64,000 nt of DNA, from assembly GCA_018697195.1 (NCBI GenBank), contig CM031858.1, positions 87,511,277 to 87,575,276 of the forward strand. The letters are read 5' to 3'. The notes under the pieces are model-generated. The model saw only the letters and a list, made by a program, of their open reading frames with translations, was not told where the DNA came from and did no database searches. The stretch is from Certhia americana. Lineage: Eukaryota; Chordata; Aves; Passeriformes; Certhiidae. Positions 36,291 through 48,367 of this stretch are shown in pieces; the stretch's first letter is position 1, and every line of letters begins with the position of its first letter. A program made the position numbers and the translations under genes.

Positions 36291-38455
36291 ACAGATTATG
36301 AGTTCTATTCAAAATACTTAGTAATCCAAGGGAAAAAAATCTGTCCCTTTCTTTACAGCAGATTCATTGCCATTGCCAATTCTTAACACAGATTTTCAAA
36401 GCGAGTAATGTCTTAAGTCTGCATTTTCACACCTATCAACTCCATAAGCTGCACACATCCTCTCTGACATTTCAAAATTGTACTGCTTTTGCCTCACTAT
36501 CTGAGCCCAAATTAGGCAAGTTAAATAACCATGTTGAAGCATATATAATTTTATCAAACCTCCTGTGAAAATAGAAAAAAAGAAGTTACCAAAGTGATTA
36601 TTTTATATTAATAAAAATGTTCGGAAAAGGAAGGCTTACTTAGATCACAGTATGAATTTGCAAAAATCAGATACTTCAACATACAAACTGCATATAAATA
36701 ACTAGATAAGAAAAAAAAAAACCATAAAAAGCTGGCATATGGTTAAAAAAATTACTTTTCTTTTTATTAACTTTTGTACACAGGGACTTTGACATTTTCT
36801 TTAAAATCTTCCTGTTAGATCCATCTCTATCTGGGAAGGTTGAAGGAGAGCTGCCCAAACAGACTGTTACAAAAATACTAATAATGAAATTTTAATTAGA
36901 GGAGCTAATGTACAAAGCTGTTAAGATTTAGAACCCTCATCTTTTGATACTCCAACTGCAGCTTCACATGCTCCCTGGCCATTCAACAAACTGAGCAGGT
37001 ACTCCCCACTGCAGCTGAGTGCTGCTATTGCCTCTGGGGTCTTGCTGGGTTTTTGTACCTCTGAAGGTCAGATCAAGCTTCCAGCTCTTACCTTGGCGCT
37101 TGACAGCGGAGGACATCTTGTGACACGGTCTGACCTGATGCCCACAACAGCCCTTAAACAGCTGCCTAAAAGCCAAAATCTCTTTCAAGTCAGACTCTAT
37201 TCCTTCCTAACCCTACATCAAGTAATATTTGCTTGGATAGAGTGCCAGACAGACACTGCCACATGTAAAATTAAACAAAAATAGAAACTATGCCAAAACC
37301 GTTAGCCCTTCCTTGTCATTTGTCCTTACTACCAGTCTCTCCATTCTTCTGTTCCAAACTGTTTGGAGTCACCAATGCCTCACTGTGCAGCATTCAAGCA
37401 AACTGCTTTGCCAGTTACATTACATGGGGTTAAAAAGAACTGTACCAATTCATGTAAGCTATGCACATCCACAGCTCCATGAAGCACTGAAACTCTGTAA
37501 CATTTAAAAGTATTTCTGATTCTATCATAAATCTAAGGCTCTATGCAAAGTCATATTTTGTATAAAACACTAACACAACAGTTACTTCTGAAAATAACTG
37601 GTATTAGACCTTTTGTAATTCTCTGAAATGCATATTTCCTTCTTGTCACGTCTATTACCAAATACTTTAATTTGGGGAAATTACTTGGAGATGTTAAAAC
37701 ACGAGGAGGGAGGGGGAAGTACAAAGCGTGCCAAAGCAACCAAACCACAAAGTCACAAAATACCATTTAAATGCTATTAAAGTTACATAATTTGCATATA
37801 AACTTTAATTCTGCCTCTGGAGTACTGGAGGGTGCAAACTTCCAATGGACCCAGAAATGACCTGAAAGATGAGACAGAAGATCTACTCTCTAAAACAGGA
37901 ATAATTTTCTTTTTTGTAAATGTCGGATGCATTGGAGAGATAAGAAAGTAAGGAGAAGAAAAAAAAAACAACAAACAAACCAAAAGGAAAATCTGTGTCT
38001 TCCCCTAAAATTATTGCAGTTATACTAGTTACAGGAGTAATTAAGAAATAACTGTGTGGCTGTTTAGCACATAGAGGCAATTGCAGAGCACTTTTTTTGG
38101 TTCAGACCCAGGATATGGTGCCCCAAGTCAGTTTCAAGACCACTGCCTTGATGCCACACTGATGTACACCACACTCCAGTCATTCTCTAATCCCAGTACT
38201 GAAGACTGGGAAAGTTCAGTGCCAAACACAGCTTTAACATCATGTAACCAAAACTGGGAGTTTTGTCATATTAGGGAGGGGTTTCTTCAGATTATTTTCT
38301 TACTATCCAAGTATGTCAAAACCCATTAAGACAAACAAAAAGGCCACAGAGGGAATTCAAACTGTTCTCATGAATAAGTTCTCTTTCAAAACCAGAATAT
38401 TTCCCTTATAGTAACAGAAGACACTGTCACCCATTATCTAATGACTGCTACATGC

Positions 38456-38477
38456 TTTTTTTTTTTTTTTTTTTTTT
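38456..38477. repeat. 22-base T homopolymer
   Basis: A T run in the region between TMEM245 and FRRS1L, possibly inside the FRRS1L 3' UTR. Confidence 0.9.
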
Positions 38478-39265
38478 GAGAGGGGAAATCAATTAGCACC
38501 TCACCTATACCTAAATATCCCAGTTGTCTGATACCAGCAACGACAAAAAAATAAATGCAAACCCAAAACCTTTCTAATTAGTAACGACAATCACATTTCC
38601 AAACAACAATGTATGCCCTCTCTAAACTCAAAGCCTCTGTATTGTATTCTTGCCTCTGCAGCAAGAAATTGTTAAAGCACTTAGGAAATGTGTTCTTTAA
38701 CAGTTGTTTGGTAGCAATTACACTAAAGAAATAAAAAATTATTTGGAGAGGGAAATATCTGCCTCCTTTTCCAAAGCAGGCCTTTTCTTCTAGTTTGTGT
38801 TGGTACCAATCAATTAGAAAAAATAATAAACCAAAAAATCTTTGAAATGCCATAATCAATTAAAATTACATTGAAGTCGGTTACTTTATAGTAACAATGT
38901 GTAACAGGGATAAATCCTGCTTTTCAATGTTCAAAGGAAAACAAGAAAACAAAACATGAAAACCAAAATACTCTTCATGACAAGTTATGATGTCTACTCA
39001 AATGTTAAGACTTACCAAGTATCATACAAACTTACGTACCGCATTTCCCTTATAATCTTCTCCTCAGATTTGGTCCCAACGACCCATTTCTAGATACTCA
39101 TACCTTCTTTGTCAGCTTGAATTCCATAGTCCTGATTTTCCCACTGTGAAGATGCACTCTTTGATAAACTCAGTGCTAAACTCAACCATCCATTTAAATG
39201 CCAGATAATAGATTGTTTTGCTGCTTCCTGTGGCCTTTTATTTCCTCCCTTTTGATTAGAAGCAC

Positions 39266-39271
39266 TTTATT
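39266..39271 (-). promoter_or_regulatory. Candidate polyadenylation signal for FRRS1L
   Basis: The minus strand reads GCCTAATAAAGTGC, a canonical AATAAA about 2.5 kb downstream of the FRRS1L stop. The flanking sequence has the look of conserved 3' UTR DNA. Equally canonical signals at 40924-40919 and 34122-34117 mean this is only a candidate. Confidence 0.25.
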
Positions 39272-41444
39272 AGGCTAATTAAGTACTGTGAAACAGGTGA
39301 AAGATTTTTTAGAAGTGCACATTTCTGCTAATACTTCAACAAGAGAAATTATGATGAGAAAAACACAGCAACACAGCACACTGACAAGTAATCTGAAAAA
39401 AAGAATAAAAAATATGTAAAATACTTTGCTCTTGTGTCAAATCCTGAACTTCAACCATCTGACTCCAGATATATATAGAAAGCAGATTGATAGCTGTCAC
39501 ACAATTTTACCTTGGTATTATTATTGTCATCTATAACACACCTGCATGCTCAGGTCCAACCAGGCTATCCTAAATCCAGAGGCTCTATTAAGGAAGAAAA
39601 GAGGAGCCAAACTGGGTTTCTATCTAAGTTCAGTACCTTTAAATTATCAAATTAGCCCTTTAGTGGGTAATCAAGTAAATGGCTGAAACAGTAAATGCAA
39701 ACCATAAGCTGAAGCAACCCTCAGGCTTTGAGAAAAAACTGTAATATCTCAGCTGCCTACAAATTAGCACAAAGGAGAAAGAATTTACCCTAATGATTTC
39801 TTCACTTCACCCGTTTGCTGAATGTAAAGCTCATGACCCAGGATTCTGCTTATCTGGTCCAGCCAATCTTAAGGCTAAATTACACAACTGTTGTGGGCCA
39901 AAGCAGACCTTATTAGGTGGTCTCTACTTGATCAGATGATGAATAAGTTAACCAACCTGAGAGAAGTAATTTATACTAAATAGAGCTACTGTATGCACTT
40001 TAAAAGTTCACTTCTGAATTTCTCTTCCCTCTCCTGAACTCTAGTGCAGTAATTTTAAGTGAACAAATCCTTAAAGACATCAATGAAAATATAAAATATT
40101 AATCAATCTTCTGAAATAGGGATAAAGTGTTTGTTATGAAGATAATTTCATCTTCAATCTAATTCATATACCTTAACCATAGGTTTGAAGAATTCTGATC
40201 CTAAAAAAACTTAGTCTACAAACATCAATCTGTGAATAATAATGCAAACCCAGCCAAGCTAGTTAATCATTTTATGCTCTATGCAGCAATAAGAATAGAA
40301 AGGAGTTGCATTACTTATACTTTACCAGATTCTATATTAGAGTGTCCTCAAGTGTACTGCATTAGATAAAACTTTGGCACTATTTAGATTTTAATTCTAC
40401 TTAAGTAGAATTTTAGTGTAAGTTGGAAAGTGAATAAGTAACCTTACCTAAGCACATTTGACTGCTACATGTAAACATTTCGTACACTTCCTATTACGTG
40501 AAGAACAGAAATTCTTCACTCAAAATTTTCATAATATTCTGTGGCTCATAAATGCATTTTGACACTTTTCATTTCTATAATATTTAGCATTCCTCATCTA
40601 CTATTTATTGGTGATTAAAGACAGCTAATGTGTTTCCTTTTTAGCTCATCTTTTTCCACAATACCTATGTTTTAGCAGTGGTTTGACAAGCAAAAGATAC
40701 TGCTGTTCTTATTAATCCCTGTCTTTTCTTACAAGTAATCTCATTTATATTTCTTTGTCAGGTAACACTAGCTGCCCACAGTCACCCTTAACATGAAGAG
40801 GTTTTAGTGGCATATAACACAGAAAAAGAGATTACTTCGTACTACTTGCACAATTACTTAAAAATATATTTACATGTCAGCAAAATTGCTGTTTTTTTCA
40901 TAAAAAGAGAAAAATTGATTTATTCCATTAGGAGGACATCCTATGGCTTGTTGGGAACCTTTATATTCTGCATGTTTTACACTTTTTTTTCCTATGTATG
41001 GAGAATTTATATTGCTGTATTCTCCCTTCCCCTGGTTTAAATTACTTTATAACTCACTCATAAAAGAAGTAGCCATTTCTTTCAAAAAGGCTATTGAAAC
41101 ACACTAAAGACATTCATCACCTCTTTCTATTGAAAAAAAAAAAAATCATGCTAATGCTTGAATATGCAAGTTTAGTTTTGGAAAGTACCACAGCAAGTAC
41201 ACTTTGATAAATATAGTAAAAAAAAAAAAAAGAAATTGGGAGAACTGTCCACTACTGAAGAGCAGGTTTTACACTGCTGTGTTGGTTTCCAGATCTTAAG
41301 ATCAGAAACTGCACTTGGAGTTGTGGTCTCTGCTCTAGAAGTACCAAACAGCATTGCAGTGTTTTCCCAAAATTGCTTTTTTGCAGCAATTTTGAAGGCA
41401 ATTTTGTTATTTGATAGGATGTTCATCACTAAATTCACCTAAAC

Positions 41445-41508
41445 ACACAAACAGGCACTCCTCCCAAACACACCAACACGCACACACACAGAGACACACA
41501 AACACTGA
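41445..41508. repeat. Imperfect CA-rich microsatellite
   Basis: Interrupted ACAC units lie about 275 bases downstream of the FRRS1L stop, so probably in its 3' UTR. Confidence 0.75.
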
Positions 41509-41781
41509 TTTTACGAAAGTCTCATTTTCCTTAAGCAAGTAATCACAACACTGAAAATATTCTCCTATGTGCTCACTGATGATTCTTAAATGATTTGTCA
41601 CCACTCTCTGCCACTCGAGGGAGATGGTTATTTCACTCTTCTGAGAAGCTAACTACGTTCAAAAGCAGCTAGATGAGGATGGTGATGTGATATAAATTCC
41701 AATAGAAAAATGCATTGTCCATCCATATAGCCGTCCATCCTGAGAAACTTCCACTGCCAAATTCTTGCTATTTTCCATTGG

Positions 41782-41954
41782 TCATGGGGTTCCCATCAAT
41801 AAATAGAAGGTCAGTGCAACAATGAGGAGCAAGCAGAATGGAGAAGAGAAGGTCTGATAGGCAGCCGAAGGCATGAAAATATCTTCGTACTTGTAAATAC
41901 TGACAACACGCTCTGACACGGGTGGAGAGTCTATATCATGACGAGTTATAGAAC
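41782..41954 (-). CDS. FRRS1L: FRRS1L exon 5 (C-terminal tail and stop)
   Basis: This exon encodes [37 protein letters not shown] and a C-terminal hydrophobic tail, [19 protein letters not shown], then TGA. The tail is a single membrane-anchoring segment or GPI-type hydrophobic signal; membrane attachment by this tail is established for FRRS1L. The acceptor is CTGAAG, on the minus strand, with a split Gly codon. The frame is unambiguous. Confidence 0.95.
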
Positions 41955-44900
41955 CTTCAGCAGGTAAGGGCAGAAAGAAATAATGTCAGATGCAATTTTT
42001 TCTCTAACTCTACTGAAGAAACAGGTAGGTAGACAGGTAATTTTCAAACCTACGGAAGCATGCAGTACTACACTGTCAGGGAGTAGGCTCATTTCTTTGC
42101 TTTCTGAAGTTAAATTTCTGAATAAAACATACGGAATTCAACTAAACAACAAATATCCTTCAAATGAATAAGGAACTTCTAGTTATGAAGTTCTTCTAAA
42201 TTCAGCTTTAGGAAGTGGGGATAGTAGATACAGAGCCAAGAAAACAAGACATGTTGGACTCCTGTCTTTCTTTTTATTCATTCTTAAGCCTCATGCTGCC
42301 AGAATTTTAGTTCATTAAAATAAAAGAAGGGGGGGTGGGTGTCTAGTAAGCATCATATACTTGAAAGACATACATCAATTCTGGCACATCAATTCAGTTG
42401 GTAATGCAGAGATCAACTTACCCTGGATTGCTGGACCCCAAGCAAACAGGTAGTACCAACTCAAGTGCAAATCTACAATAGTTTCTTCTCGGGGAACATA
42501 CACAGGGCGCTTGAAGCGACAGGTTACACGATTGTTTTCAAAAACCCCTTCCTCATCTCTAGCAGGATTTCTCTGGATTTCTTTAGCCCACTGACCAACA
42601 TTATAGAAGTGCTGTATTCGGACTCTTCCATTATCATCATGAACACAAGCCATGACATCATCTCCACCCTACAAGGTTAAAAAACAAATTCAAAGATGGA
42701 AAACAAAAGAGGCATAAAACACTTATCCATTTATGTATATAATTTTAATTATTCAAAACTAATCGAGATCTGGGATGCTCTTTCCTTCTTTCTAAGTTAC
42801 ATATACACAAACATTTGTTCCCCCAACCAGGCATCTTCGGTAAAATTGAAAAGCACCTTAAGTGGGTAGCAATAGTTACATACCCTTACTATCTCCAAAT
42901 TCTCTTTTGGATCTTTCCAAAAGTTTTTTTACTTAACATATATTTGTGGGATATGATATCGTTCTGACATCACATAATTAATTGATCTGTGGAAGGCTGT
43001 TTTCTTTTGTTATTTGAGAAGTTCTGGCATACTGCTTCGTAAAATGTGGCAGTCTTGAATCCCTGATGTGTACAAAATCCACTGCATCAAATCATGGACA
43101 GAAAAGCAATATACTTTAGTGAGACAGAGGAAATAAACCTACTACATAAGAGAAAATAATAGCACCAATTACAGTAAGTCTTTCTTAATCTCTTCTCATG
43201 TTCACTTAGGGAACATAATTTCTCCTATCTCTTTTATTTCTCTTGAGAAATGTTCAGCATGTAATAACAGAATACAGTATACCACAAGATAAAAAGAAGA
43301 AAAGTAATCAATATGTGCTTCTTCACTTAGCACAGCCACCAAAGAACCAACAGACAGAAGGAAGAAGGAGACACTTATTTATAGAAGTCATTCATTGAAA
43401 TACTAAAGCAGTTGCTGGAATAGTTACTCAAGGTGACTGAGAGTGGTAGAGCACAGGGATAAGAATCAGCTTCAGGAGTACAATCTCATAGAAGGCCTAG
43501 CACCAAAAGCCATTAGAACACTATCCAAGGTGGAGGAGTGGCACAGCTATCAGTGTTGTATTAAACACAGGCCCTACTGCTCCCATACCCATCTTTCTGG
43601 TATGTCATACTGATGAAAGACATGATGCTTGCTAGTGTGATCATCCCTCAGTTCTTTATTACAGGGAAAAGAGAGGAAAAGGGTGTATTTCAGCACTATG
43701 GGAATATTGAAATGTGCACTTGTAAAAGGTGTGCCAGAAGTGAGGGGAAAGAGGAGACAACTAGGTAAGACACATGCTTGAAGAGTTTCTGCACCTTGGT
43801 GCAGCTGCAGACAACCTTTCCAGCCTCTGTCTTCAGACTATCATTGCTCTCCACAACTTATTTCCCAAGTTTAACTTTTGTACATCTAAGCACAAATCCC
43901 TCATTCTTAAGTACAAGGAGGCAAAAATAAAGGTGTTTTTACGCTGAAGGAAAAAAAAAAAAACTAAAAAGGAAGAAAAAAGCATTTTGAATCTCAGCTA
44001 ACAGAATGACATTACAAAATCCTGTCAAGGCACAAAAGCATGAAAGTGGAAAAGCATAATGTTATTTGAGACAAAGAAATAGGTCATAGGACTTAAAAAA
44101 AGAATCTATTGAGGACACAAAGTAGGTTTTTTTTCCCGTAACTTCTGAAGCTATCCAGGCCACACCATTTTGATTGGGGCCTCCAAAGCACAGCCCATTT
44201 CTCACAGCTAGGCTGTTTTGACCCAGAGCTATTTTATCATCAAAGACTGTGTATCCCAGGACACCAAAACATCCTGGAAGTTATGAAAAAGATGAAGTCA
44301 GCAGGGGAGCCAGAGAGGAACAGAAATTCTAGCTGGTTTAGCCCAGCTGACTTATGGGCGTTACATGATATGCCAAGCAAATTTGGGAGCAAAATCTTTT
44401 ACTTTACACTTCCTTTACTCTTTTTACCAGAAGCTCAGACTTAACCTGCTGTGCCTGCTTTCCAAATGGCTGATGAGGGGAGGGCAGTGGGACCCTGGGG
44501 TCCACTGCAGGTACCTCAGTTACAAACTGGTAACACAATCTGATAGCTTGGGAACAAATACTTAAAGGTGCTGAGCTGCTTTGAAAACCCTGTTGAGTAC
44601 CTGTATTGCCAAGCTTCTAAACTCTTCCCAAAATTTAGCTGTAAAGCTGTTCTTTACATTAAAACCACAAACTTTTTCTTGTGACATAAACTGTTCCTTC
44701 TATCGTCATTGTGTTTATTTACAGTGTCATATTAAAACACATGTAGCAATAACTGAGAAGAACTTGTGCTCACATTTTCTATTTCTCATTTTGGGTCTAG
44801 TAAAAATGCTGTCGTATCAGTGCAAGTCTTCCAATTCATATTTTGTGGGTCCTAGCCCAGGACATCTAATTCGTGTATTTTTTCAGACTGCTACTTGCAA

Positions 44901-47900
44901 CATGTCAATAAACAGTCCTTTCTTTGACTTCTGACTTAGGACATAGATCCAGCATTGTTCTATATACTCAGGAGAGTTTCTGTACTATGAACACCCATAT
45001 TATTAACTGCATTTTAATCCTAAACATTTTACCAAGGATCACAGACAAAACATCTTTGCGTAAGTCACATACTGCTCAGGTTTTTTAAAGTCCACACATT
45101 ACATGTTTCTGTTTTGCTCATTGAAACTCAATGAAAAGTGGAGCTTTTGAATGAAAAAGTAAGTACAGGAATAAGCAGAAAACAGAACCCAATAAAAATC
45201 CAGAAGCAAGAGAAGAAACTTTAACAAGACTGGTTTCTTGAGTATAAATGTTTAAATTAGCAGGAGTAATTTTCTCACACATTTGTGGCTTCTCTAGAAC
45301 AACACATAGGTATGAAAGAAACACAAAAATTTCCCAAGTTAAACAGTGAAATAAAAATTTATACTGCTGATAGTCAGCTGATTTTCTGAAGAATAAAATT
45401 ATTTGCTATTCAGTTTATGATGTGTCTTTTGCCCAAATTACACTGACATAAAGCGCAACAGGACATTTCCGTGTGAATTGGCTTATCCCTTAGGGCTTTT
45501 CTAATAAAAAGGCAAAAAGCTAGTGACATTCAAACATTCCGAGCTGAACTGAAATATTGTTGTAGTTCTCAGAGAAGGAAAAGGAGATGTTAGGAAGGAT
45601 GAAGCAGTTTTCTGTGAGGCAGTGCTCCCAGGGGGGGCTACTGAATGGTGCTTTGTTTTCAGCAAGCCAGTTTTACCTTATATGCTCTGTTTCTCACCGA
45701 CCAAATATATACATGTATATAAACCATTTATATCCCAGCATATGAAAGTGTTTATATTGCCAACATGAAAAACTGTAGATACCTTACCATTTTCTTGTCT
45801 GAGGAAAATCCCACAGCCACCCAGCCATCTGTGTCAGCACTCAACTCAAATTCAACATCAGCTCCTATTCTACGGTAACTTAGAAAGTAGTCACAAGTCT
45901 CCGCATTGCATCCAGGTTTACCATACCTAAATGGAATTGGAAATATAAATAACTTTTTCCTTGAAATTTCCTGCTGTGGAACTTGATTTAAGGTTTCACA
46001 AGATGAAACTAAGAGTGTATTTTGGTATAATGGCAGTAAAGTATATATTCTGCTGGACATAAAGTAGCATTAATCATTTTCAACTATTACTCTTTTAGTG
46101 TAAAAATGTATTGCATTCAAACAGTGCAGCAAACAATAACACAAAATTGCTCTTTTTTTATAATACCTCCCTTGCTCTGTTTTTTGCAGTGCTTCATGAT
46201 AATACAAGAAAGGACTGTAGGTCCATAACTAGGATATGTATTCTTAAATAAACTAGAGTCCTCAAATAATACAGCTTGTACTAAGAAGTATGTTCTTAAA
46301 TAACAAGTTTTTATTAAAATGACTATGAAATACTAACCAAAGTCTCCAATATCATCAGTCAGCATCTGTAAACTTAAAGGTATCTACACTCTTATCTCAG
46401 ACTGACCTGAAGCATCCCTTGGTTTTTCCACAGTCATCCACTCTGATTTTTGCGAATGGGTCCACAGGAGGAGCAGTAGGGAAAGGGTAACCTGTATAAT
46501 CAGAAAAAATCATTACTAAATAAAATACAAGGACTAAAAATCAATAATACTAAAGAGAAGGTGTTCCAGTAGCATTTACTTTGTTGATAACAAAGTTGTT
46601 CAGATGAGTGACTACTTTGTCACATACAATCCACTGATCAGATGGTCCTGAATCCAGGTACCAAAGCAACACGAATAACTGAAACCAAAACTTTTCTAAG
46701 GTTTCCTACATTCATCAAGGAGGGAGGAGAATGCTGGAGGGCAAAAGTTAAATGTAAGGCAGCAGGACCATGGACTATTGCAGTCAACTAACAATTAGGG
46801 ATCTCTGTTCTGCTCTCTCTTTGTGCTCTCGTAGTCCCCTCAGGAAATCTGTAAGGGAACTGACTCCTTAGCCATAAATGAGAGCATTAGGTATAAATGC
46901 AGGCAGGGCATCAGATGCAGAGCTGTAGGAATTGATACTGAAAGGACCTTATAATACATCCTCCTTTATGAAGTAAAATAAAACACACATTGCAGTAAAA
47001 GGTATCAGGACAGAGAATTGCCTGCAGTTATGGCCTGCAATCACTTATGAAGGCAGACCCAGAAGAGCCAGACATTGAGAGTTATGATTCCAAGCAATCC
47101 AAGTCCAGTCTGCTGGACTATAGTACCAAAGAGAAAGTGAGAACTTGTACTAGCACACCTATTGAGTTTTGGCTTGTGGGAGCTGGTGTCTGTTGCACAA
47201 GCACAGATATTTTAATAGGATGTCCTTTTACTTAGCCAGATGAAAACCAAAGTGCTAACTGTGGAACTAGAAAGTCCTCTGAAAATGCTTCATTGAGTAG
47301 GAAAAGTGCTTCACTGAGTAAGAAATGAACACTGCAGTTACAGCACCAGCACACAAACTTTTGACCTACACAACTTTGGGCATTCGGGAGCCCTAGATTT
47401 CTGGCAATGGCAATGGAGAAAGTACGCTGTAAGCTGCAAATCACAGCTTCACTAACTGTATCAAGGGCCGGGTAAATTACCCGGCATAAAAAAAGTTCGC
47501 AGAATTTCACACCAGCGTGTAGCGGCGCATTACTGAAACACAGGTCACAGAACGTGCAAAATTTTCTCACTCCTTAATTCTTTTCAAATCCATTGAACAA
47601 ATGGTTTTTCAATGCAGCCTATGCCTTAAAGTTGAATTTTAAACATTCGGTCTGCCATTTCCTAATTAAAATAAATCCATAAATATAATAAAACACCACA
47701 CCAAAACCCACGACCACACGTCTTTCTTGACACTTCAGAGCCTCCACGTCCTCTCGCGCCCACACAGTCACCACGGCATCCTTTTCACGTCTACCATCCC
47801 TGAAAGAGCTTTGATGCAAAGGCGAGGCCGCGCCGAGCCGTCTCGCTGTGCGGGAAGGCTATGTGTGCCGCCTGCCCGTCTGCCTTCCCGGGGCTCCCGT

Positions 47901-48367
47901 GTCCAGGGATTCGCCGTTGAGGAGCGCAGGCATCCGCGGGATGGTGCTGGCACCCTGCGGCCCGGCGGCAGCGCTGCCGGAGGCCGCCCGTCGTCCTGCC
48001 GGTAAGATGGCGGCGGGCTCTGGCCTTCGTGCTTACCGATGCTGCCGAGCGCTCCCTCCCTCCCGCCGCCGCGGCGCCCGCCCGCCTGCTCTCGCGTCGC
48101 CTGAACCCTGCCGTCCGGTCCCTTTGCACCGCCGCGCCCTCATGCCCGCCCCACGCTGCCCGCCCCGTCTCAGCCGCGTGCACCCGTCCCGGAGAGGTAG
48201 GCATCGTAGAACTCTCGCTGGCGAAGGTGTGACGTACGAGAGTCGTGGTGTGCCACCCACTCGCCTGCCTCCTCGCCGTCCCCCACCCGCCCGCCTCCCG
48301 CCGCCCGCCGCCCTCCTCTACTCCGCCGGTCCTGGCGGCGCTGAGCCGTCAGCAGCAGCAGACGGCA
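41782..48367 (-). CDS. FRRS1L: FRRS1L, ferric chelate reductase 1-like (DOMON protein)
   Basis: The gene lies on the minus strand with exons 48367(?)-48184, 46491-46407, 45926-45788, 42668-42422 and 41954-41782, the last ending in TGA at 41784-41782. All introns are GT-AG and the phases agree. Exons 2 to 5 closely match human FRRS1L as remembered: [35 protein letters not shown], the DOMON core [53 protein letters not shown] and a hydrophobic C-terminal tail. Known role: a neuronal, mainly ER-resident partner that promotes assembly and forward traffic of AMPA receptors; loss causes an epileptic-dyskinetic encephalopathy in people. The DOMON fold normally binds haem or sugar, but no redox partner domain follows here. 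The 5' end is uncertain because exon 1 has no ATG in the frame that continues into exon 2. Confidence 0.95.
42422..42668 (-). CDS. FRRS1L: FRRS1L exon 4 (rest of DOMON domain)
   Basis: This 247-nt exon encodes [40 protein letters not shown], the segment [16 protein letters not shown] and [17 protein letters not shown]. The final Gly codon is split with exon 5. It completes the DOMON domain, whose last strand is the [11 protein letters not shown] block conserved across DOMON/ferric reductase-like proteins. Small differences from human, such as VYVPREE for VNVPRDE, are conservative. Confidence 0.96.
45788..45926 (-). CDS. FRRS1L: FRRS1L exon 3 (start of DOMON domain)
   Basis: This 139-nt exon encodes [20 protein letters not shown], then [20 protein letters not shown] and SSDKKM. 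The [19 protein letters not shown] pattern is the first beta-sandwich signature of DOMON domains. The donor GTAAGG follows the Met codon in phase 0. It is nearly identical to mammalian FRRS1L, with RRI in place of RMI. Confidence 0.96.
46407..46491 (-). CDS. FRRS1L: FRRS1L exon 2
   Basis: This 85-nt exon encodes [19 protein letters not shown], then CGKTKGCFR. The opening Gly codon is split with exon 1 (G|GT) and the closing Arg codon with exon 3 (AG|G). It is near-identical to human FRRS1L as remembered; one visible change is Lys to Arg in KIRVDD. The cysteines in DDCGKTKGC are likely disulfide-forming (inference). Confidence 0.95.
48004..48014 (+). promoter_or_regulatory. YY1-type motif
   Basis: AAGATGGCGGC matches the strong YY1 consensus. 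In vertebrate promoters this motif usually sits just downstream of the start site in the direction of transcription, here the plus strand, opposite to FRRS1L. The site is in FRRS1L intron 1 within the CpG island. Function is inferred from the motif. Confidence 0.5.
48184..48367 (-). CDS. FRRS1L: FRRS1L exon 1 (signal peptide region; start codon unresolved)
   Basis: The frame that splices into GYPFPTAPP runs from just after a TGA at 48370-48368 to the donor GTGCAC at 48183-48178. It begins with a leucine run (LLLLTAQ), a remnant of the signal peptide core. An Arg/Gly-rich stretch follows, then [15 protein letters not shown], a divergent RTSHLRQRE, and [11 protein letters not shown]. Human as remembered has [20 protein letters not shown] followed by GEFYDLRYLSEEG, so HDS and EFYD anchor the alignment. 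There is no in-frame ATG. The nearest ATG (48368-48366) is in another frame, which ends at a TAG after 16 codons. Either the assembly has an indel here, or translation starts differently, or the true first exon is elsewhere. Confidence 0.62.

Larger units (their letters stand above)
41955..48183 (-). other. FRRS1L: FRRS1L introns 1-4
   Basis: Intron 4 is 41955-42421, intron 3 is 42669-45787, intron 2 is 45927-46406 and intron 1 is 46492-48183. Intron 3 has an A-rich patch near 43950 and no recognised gene. Intron 1 runs into the CpG island at its 5' end and includes a GC-rich palindrome at 47467-47485. A 112-codon minus-strand open frame (47232-47570) within it resembles no family I know. Confidence 0.85.

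Noticed and set aside
41445..41508. Possible CRISPR-like or structured array in the CA-rich segment
   Set aside because: There are no spaced direct repeats. It is an interrupted dinucleotide microsatellite in a vertebrate genome.
47285..47325. Two adjacent 20-base near-repeats (TGCTTCAYTGAGTARGAAA)
   Set aside because: This is a single local duplication of about 21 bases with no further copies, so it is ordinary slippage.
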